Shown piece after piece: positions 60,032 through 64,000 of a stretch of 64,000 nt of DNA. A program made the position numbers and the translations under genes. The notes beneath the pieces are model-generated. The model had not been told where the DNA came from. It ran no database searches and worked only from the letters and a program-made list of their open reading frames with translations. This stretch comes from an uncultured Eubacteriales bacterium (GTDB taxonomy: Bacteria; Bacillota; Clostridia; Oscillospirales; Acutalibacteraceae). The stretch is taken from the NCBI GenBank assembly GCA_934486635.1, contig CAKSPZ010000002.1:1-64000 (forward strand). Direction: 5' to 3'. Position 1 is the stretch's first letter. Each line of letters starts with the position of its first letter.

Positions 60032-60961
60032 TTATCCTCCTAAAATTGTTCCTTCTTTTAGTTTATATCCCCTTAAAAAGTCATCTGCGTTCATACGTTT
60101 TTTAGATTCTAACTGTAATTCTAAAATTTCAATAGCCGTATTTTCTCCACAACAAACTATAAACGGACTAATACTTTTTACTTCCCCAGGCTTTAATGAT
60201 ACAACTTGATTCGATACCTTAGTTCGGTATATCTTTAAGTTTTTTGATTCTAGTGTTGTCATTGCAACCGGCCATGGATTTAATCCTCTAACTAAATTGT
60301 GTATTGCTTCCGCGCGCAAATTCCAATCAATGTTAGATAATGACTTATCTAGCATCGGTGCATAGCTCGATTGGTTATTGTCTTGTTGTTCTCTTGTTAT
60401 GATTCCTTTTTCCAGTTGATTTATCGTCTCTACTAAAAGCTTTGCACCCATTATTTTTAGCCTATCATATAGTTCTCCCGAAGTCTCATCTTCATCTATT
60501 GTTGTTTCTGATTTTAAAATCATATCTCCTGTATCTAGACCTGCATCCATATACATTGTAGTTATACCTGTAACTTTTTCTCCGTTTATTACAGACCACT
60601 GTATCGGAGCTGCGCCTCTATATTTAGGTAATAATGAGCCATGTACATTTATGCAACCTTTATTTGGTATTTTCAAAATGCTTTCAGGTAATATTTTACC
60701 ATATGCCACTACAACTATCAAATCCGGTTTCAATGAATTTATTAAATCTATTGAATCATCTGTTTTTAAGGTTATAGGCTGATATACCGGCAAATTATGT
60801 TTTAAAGCTAATTCTTTAACCGGCGGCGCCGTTAATGTATATCCTCGCCCTTTCTTTTTATCAGGTTGTGTAAATACTCCTACTATTTCATGATTCAATG
60901 CTATTAATTCTTCAAGACACGGGACTGCAAAATCAGGAGTTCCCATAAAAATTATTTTCAT
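60032..60961 (-). CDS. fmt: Methionyl-tRNA formyltransferase
   Basis: Fmt formylates initiator Met-tRNA with 10-formyl-THF. The 309-residue protein begins MKIIFMGTPDFAVPCLEELI and has the catalytic region CINVHGSLLPKYRGAAPIQ (Asn, His; about 108-126), GITTMYMDAGLDTGDMI and a C-terminal OB-like domain from about 205. It is separated from def by the complex hairpin element at 60997-61141. Confidence 0.97.
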   Translation of the reverse strand: MKIIFMGTPDFAVPCLEELIALNHEIVGVFTQPDKKKGRGYTLTAPPVKELALKHNLPVYQPITLKTDDSIDLINSLKPDLIVVVAYGKILPESILKIPNKGCINVHGSLLPKYRGAAPIQWSVINGEKVTGITTMYMDAGLDTGDMILKSETTIDEDETSGELYDRLKIMGAKLLVETINQLEKGIITREQQDNNQSSYAPMLDKSLSNIDWNLRAEAIHNLVRGLNPWPVAMTTLESKNLKIYRTKVSNQVVSLKPGEVKSISPFIVCCGENTAIEILELQLESKKRMNADDFLRGYKLKEGTILGG

Positions 60962-60996
60962 ATTATCACCTATTTTTCTTTATAAAAATTAACATT

Positions 60997-61141
60997 ATAG
61001 AAAAAGGGGGCACCGCTATGCATCTTTGATGCATAGGACACATCAAAAAAATTCTATTTTTATCTTTTGGTCGTTTTTGATGTGTCTCCCCCTGAACAAA
61101 ACAAAGTTTTGTTCAGGGGGGCGGTGCCCCCCTTTTTCTAT
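60997..61141. repeat. 145-bp multi-branched palindromic element between def and fmt
   Basis: Outer arms 60997-61016 and 61121-61141 (core GGGGGCACCGC / GCGGTGCCCCC, one G bulge) enclose three hairpins: 61017-61035 (TATGCATC / GATGCATA), 61037-61086 (13-bp stem starting GACACATCAAAAA) and 61088-61120 (15-bp stem starting CCCCCTGAACAAAAC, three-base loop). The same plan occurs at 28021-28158. It interrupts the otherwise tight priA-def-fmt cluster, so it may terminate, attenuate or process the transcript, or be a non-autonomous insertion. Confidence 0.8.
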
Positions 61142-61146
61142 ATTTT

Positions 61147-61620
61147 TTAATCTTCAAACTCTGACTCATCGAGCATTCTAATAACATGTTCTTTAAATAA
61201 AATCCCATCTAAATGATCTATTTCATGACAGAATGCTCTCGCAAGCAATTCTTCACCTTCATATATATGTTCTTTTCCAAACCTATCTTGAGCTTTTACT
61301 TTTACCTTCATGGGTCTTCTTGTTATACCATATTCTCCGGGACAAGATAAACAACCTTCTACTTCTTCTTGAACTCCTGTTGATTCTATTATCTGAGGAT
61401 TAACTAATTCTATTATTTCATCCTTATCATCCACCATAACAATAACAACTCGTTTAAGTACTCCTACTTGAGGTGCTGCCAGCCCTACTCCATTTTTTAA
61501 AACCATAGTTTCTTTCATATCATCTATAAGTTGAGCTAATCTATCGTCAAACTTTTCAACAACTCTGCATTTTTTTGTTAATATTAAGTCTCCTTCTAAT
61601 ACTATATTTCTAATCGCCAT
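61147..61620 (-). CDS. def: Peptide deformylase
   Basis: Def removes the formyl group from new polypeptides. The 157-residue metalloenzyme has motif 1 GVGLAAPQVG (about 46-55), motif 2 EGCLSCPG with the Cys ligand (about 92-99) and motif 3 HEIDHLDG with two His ligands and Glu (about 133-140). It starts 20 bases after priA and its end lies 5 bases from the hairpin element. Its product acts after Fmt, encoded next door. Confidence 0.97.
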   Translation of the reverse strand: MAIRNIVLEGDLILTKKCRVVEKFDDRLAQLIDDMKETMVLKNGVGLAAPQVGVLKRVVIVMVDDKDEIIELVNPQIIESTGVQEEVEGCLSCPGEYGITRRPMKVKVKAQDRFGKEHIYEGEELLARAFCHEIDHLDGILFKEHVIRMLDESEFED

Positions 61621-61640
61621 AATATATTATCCTTCTTTCC

Positions 61641-64000
61641 TTATAATATAGTATCCGGATTAATATCGATAAATGTACTAATACTCGAATACTCCTTTTG
61701 TTTTCCAAATCCCAATAATAAATCTTTTATAAGTTCTCTAAATTGTTTTTCATTTTTAAATTTTACTATTATTTTATATCTATATTTATTGTTTACTTTT
61801 GCAACTTGAGCTGGAGACGGCCCTAAAACTCTAATTGTTAAATTAGAATATTTTAAATTTACAGTTGATTTTAAATCTTCAAAAAACTTTACCGATGCTT
61901 TTAATACTTTATTTTCTTTTTCACCTACAAAGCCGACAACACAAATATGTGTAAACGGAGGATAAAGCATAGCTTGTCTTATTTTTATTTCGTCGTTATA
62001 AAAAGATTCATAGTTTTGTTCCGCAGCTAATCTTATAACGGAATTTTCCGGAGTAAAAGTTTGTATTATAGCACTTCCCATATCCTTCGATCTTCCAGAA
62101 CGTCCTACAACTTGTGTTATTAACGAAAAAGTTCTTTCATAACTTCTAAAATCTTCGTTGTAAAGAGACTGATCTGCTAATAATACCCCAACTAAAGTAA
62201 CATTTGGAAAATTCAGTCCTTTAGCTACCATTTGTGTCCCTAACATTATATCATACTTGCCATCTTCAAATGCTTTTAATTTTTCTTCATAAGAAAACTT
62301 CGACATCATTGTATCTGTATCCATACGCAAAACCTTAGCATCTGGGTACAATATTTTTAAGTCTTCTTCTACTTTTTGCGTTCCTAGTCCTATATATTTT
62401 AGTTGATGTTCTTTACAAGACGGGCACTCATCAGTAATATCCATAGAAAAGCCACAATAATGACACATAAGTTTTTTATTTGTAAAATGATATGTTAAAG
62501 ATATACTACAATTAGGACAAGTTACGACCTCAGAACAAGATTTGCACCTAACTAATGTATTGTAACCTCTTCTATTAAGTAATAAAATTGATTGTTTTCC
62601 TTTTTCCAAATTTTTTAATAATTTTTCTTTAAGTTCACAACTAAATACACTAAGATTGCCATTTTCTATTTCTTGATTCATATCAACAATGGTAACCTTA
62701 GGCAACTTTGCTCCACTATATCTATTTTTTAAAAAATTAATATTATATTTATTATTTTGTGCTAAAAAGAAACTTTCAACAGAAGGTGTAGCTGAAGCTA
62801 ATAATAATAAACTTTTATTGTAATAACATCTAAATTTTGCAATATCTCTAGCATGAAATCTCGGTGTAGAATCGGATTTATAGCTATACTCTTGTTCTTC
62901 ATCCATAACTATAAGACCTAAGTTTTTAAATGGAGCAAAAACTGCTGAACGCGTCCCTATTACTACTTTTACTAAACCATCTTTTACTTTTTTATATTCA
63001 TCTAATCGTTCTCCCTGTGATAATCCACTATGAAAAACTGCTACTTTATTTTTAAACCTGCATTTAAAAATATTTACCATTTGCGGAGTTAATGCTATCT
63101 CCGGAACCATAACTATAACATCTTTGCCATCATTTATAACATCTTCTATTAATTTCATAAAAACAGATGTTTTTCCACTGCCGGTTATTCCATATAACAA
63201 AGATACCTTATATTCACCGGATTTATATTGATTATATAGAGAATGATAAGCATTATTTTGTTCTTCTGTTAAAACAATATTATCAGTATTTTTTACAAAA
63301 TTTATACTTTTATATGGGTCTCTATATACTTTAGATTCAAAGTAAATTGCTATTCCTTTTTTCACAAGATTATCAACTACTGTCAATCCGGTTCCAGTTA
63401 AATAGGTTAATTCCTTTAAAGTCAATCCATTAGAATTTTCCTTTAAAACGTTATAAACTAACTCTTGTTTTTGAGTCATTTTTATGGTTTGATTTGAATC
63501 TATATCAGAAAGTTTAACCATTTTTATTTTTAAATCATTAGTTTTCCTTTTTTGTATTTCTTCTTTTTCAACCACTCCTCTTTTTTCCATATCTTTTAAT
63601 AAATCATCTGCAGAAAAGCCAAATTTACTTAATATAATTTCCTTTGATATACTTTTATTTTTGTTTTTTAAATATAAAATCAATTCTTGCTCCATTAAAC
63701 TATCTTTTAAAAGTTGTTTATCTTCTAAATTGTCAGCAAGTTTATATTTTTCAAATAACTTAAAATTTAGTCCCGATGGAATCATTAATTTTGCTGCGTC
63801 AAAAAACGTACAAAAATATTTCTGTTTCATAAATTTTGCAAGATTTATCATTTCTTCACTTAAAAGCGGTGCTTTATCAAGCACCGCAAAAATTGTTTTT
63901 ATTTTTTCATAATTGAATGTAGAAGCTGTTTGTAAAACAATTCCTTGGCGTTTTTTATTTCCTATCCCAAATGGAACTAATACACGACATCCCGGCTTTA
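61641..64000 (-). CDS. priA: Primosomal protein PriA (N-terminus off window)
   Basis: PriA restarts stalled replication forks and loads DnaB. The visible 785 codons continue in frame without a stop to the right edge, where KPGCRVLVPFGIG belongs to the N-terminal 3'-DNA-binding domain, so about 25-30 residues are missing; a GTG at 63884 is not the true start. Helicase motifs are LLYGITGSGKTSVF (Walker A), MDEEQEYSYKSD (Walker B; the usual PriA form is DEEH, here Gln) and GTQMVAKGLNFPNV. The zinc-binding insert has eight Cys from CKSCSEVVTCPNC to CPSCKE. It is first known gene of the leftward def-fmt-rsgA cluster. Confidence 0.95.
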   Translation of the reverse strand, partial: KPGCRVLVPFGIGNKKRQGIVLQTASTFNYEKIKTIFAVLDKAPLLSEEMINLAKFMKQKYFCTFFDAAKLMIPSGLNFKLFEKYKLADNLEDKQLLKDSLMEQELILYLKNKNKSISKEIILSKFGFSADDLLKDMEKRGVVEKEEIQKRKTNDLKIKMVKLSDIDSNQTIKMTQKQELVYNVLKENSNGLTLKELTYLTGTGLTVVDNLVKKGIAIYFESKVYRDPYKSINFVKNTDNIVLTEEQNNAYHSLYNQYKSGEYKVSLLYGITGSGKTSVFMKLIEDVINDGKDVIVMVPEIALTPQMVNIFKCRFKNKVAVFHSGLSQGERLDEYKKVKDGLVKVVIGTRSAVFAPFKNLGLIVMDEEQEYSYKSDSTPRFHARDIAKFRCYYNKSLLLLASATPSVESFFLAQNNKYNINFLKNRYSGAKLPKVTIVDMNQEIENGNLSVFSCELKEKLLKNLEKGKQSILLLNRRGYNTLVRCKSCSEVVTCPNCSISLTYHFTNKKLMCHYCGFSMDITDECPSCKEHQLKYIGLGTQKVEEDLKILYPDAKVLRMDTDTMMSKFSYEEKLKAFEDGKYDIMLGTQMVAKGLNFPNVTLVGVLLADQSLYNEDFRSYERTFSLITQVVGRSGRSKDMGSAIIQTFTPENSVIRLAAEQNYESFYNDEIKIRQAMLYPPFTHICVVGFVGEKENKVLKASVKFFEDLKSTVNLKYSNLTIRVLGPSPAQVAKVNNKYRYKIIVKFKNEKQFRELIKDLLLGFGKQKEYSSISTFIDINPDTIL

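Overview
The window reads as one continuous stretch of chromosome from an anaerobic, endospore-forming, very AT-rich Clostridia-type Firmicute, probably a gut Oscillospirales/Ruminococcaceae-like lineage; the lineage is inferred from gene content and no taxon was looked up. Support comes from spoVAC and spoVAD, a SpoIIQ-like M23 protein, a GTP-type PEP carboxykinase, a PASTA kinase/phosphatase pair, an agr quorum-sensing locus, CIRCE-controlled groES-groEL and the Firmicutes cluster priA-def-fmt-rsmB-rlmN-prpC-prkC-rsgA. Strong GGAGG ribosome sites and TTG/GTG starts are frequent. I saw no tRNA, rRNA, CRISPR array, transposase or prophage. No stretch over about 300 bases lacks a gene; gaps hold promoters and hairpins.

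Layout. 1-1192: a cut-off surface protein with 85-residue beta-helix repeats. 1440-6118: glmS, purA, purB (amino sugar and AMP synthesis). 6263-10107: gdhA and pcrA. 10187-14613: a glycerol-3-phosphate operon (glpT, two FAD oxidoreductases, a DUF1667 protein). 14846-17485: a P-type cation ATPase. 17696-22655: a leftward group with agrC, agrB and a previously unlisted 50-residue agrD, then an unknown protein, an RNase M5-like protein and a PASTA pseudokinase. 22884-25060: a Cys-rich unknown, a radical-SAM-like protein and spoVAC. 25108-32207: pckG, then tsaD, two acetyltransferases, a small phosphatase and polA. 32390-34788: dusB, a DegV lipid-binding protein and an MazF/EndoA ribonuclease.

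35024-40932 is the most unusual region: eight tandem, same-strand, diverged paralogues. Each begins with a signal peptide, continues with a small helix-turn-helix-like domain and ends in a charged, tyrosine-rich helical repeat of 15 (sometimes 11) residues. The array shows module shuffling, a 394-bp exact duplication, a one-base frameshift in one copy and a shared upstream motif. I do not recognise a described system with this architecture.

41120-43100: groEL-groES with CIRCE. 43329-44339: spoVAD, about 18 kb from spoVAC. 44461-50562: two flippase-like LPG-synthase-TM proteins around a glycosyltransferase, a VanW protein, an M23 protein and acpP. 50803-52153: aroE-aroK. 52362-53216: a secreted Gly/Asn-rich protein. 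53226-64000: the leftward cluster from priA (cut at the right edge) to rsgA, linking replication restart, translation initiation and ribosome maturation with Ser/Thr phosphorylation.

A second layer is a family of GC-rich hairpins after gene 3' ends. Four share the same 12-base centre (CACTATATCGCG or one variant) but have unrelated, self-complementary arms. Two further elements of about 140 bp have the same outer arm core (GGCACCGC / GCGGTGCC) enclosing three hairpins each.
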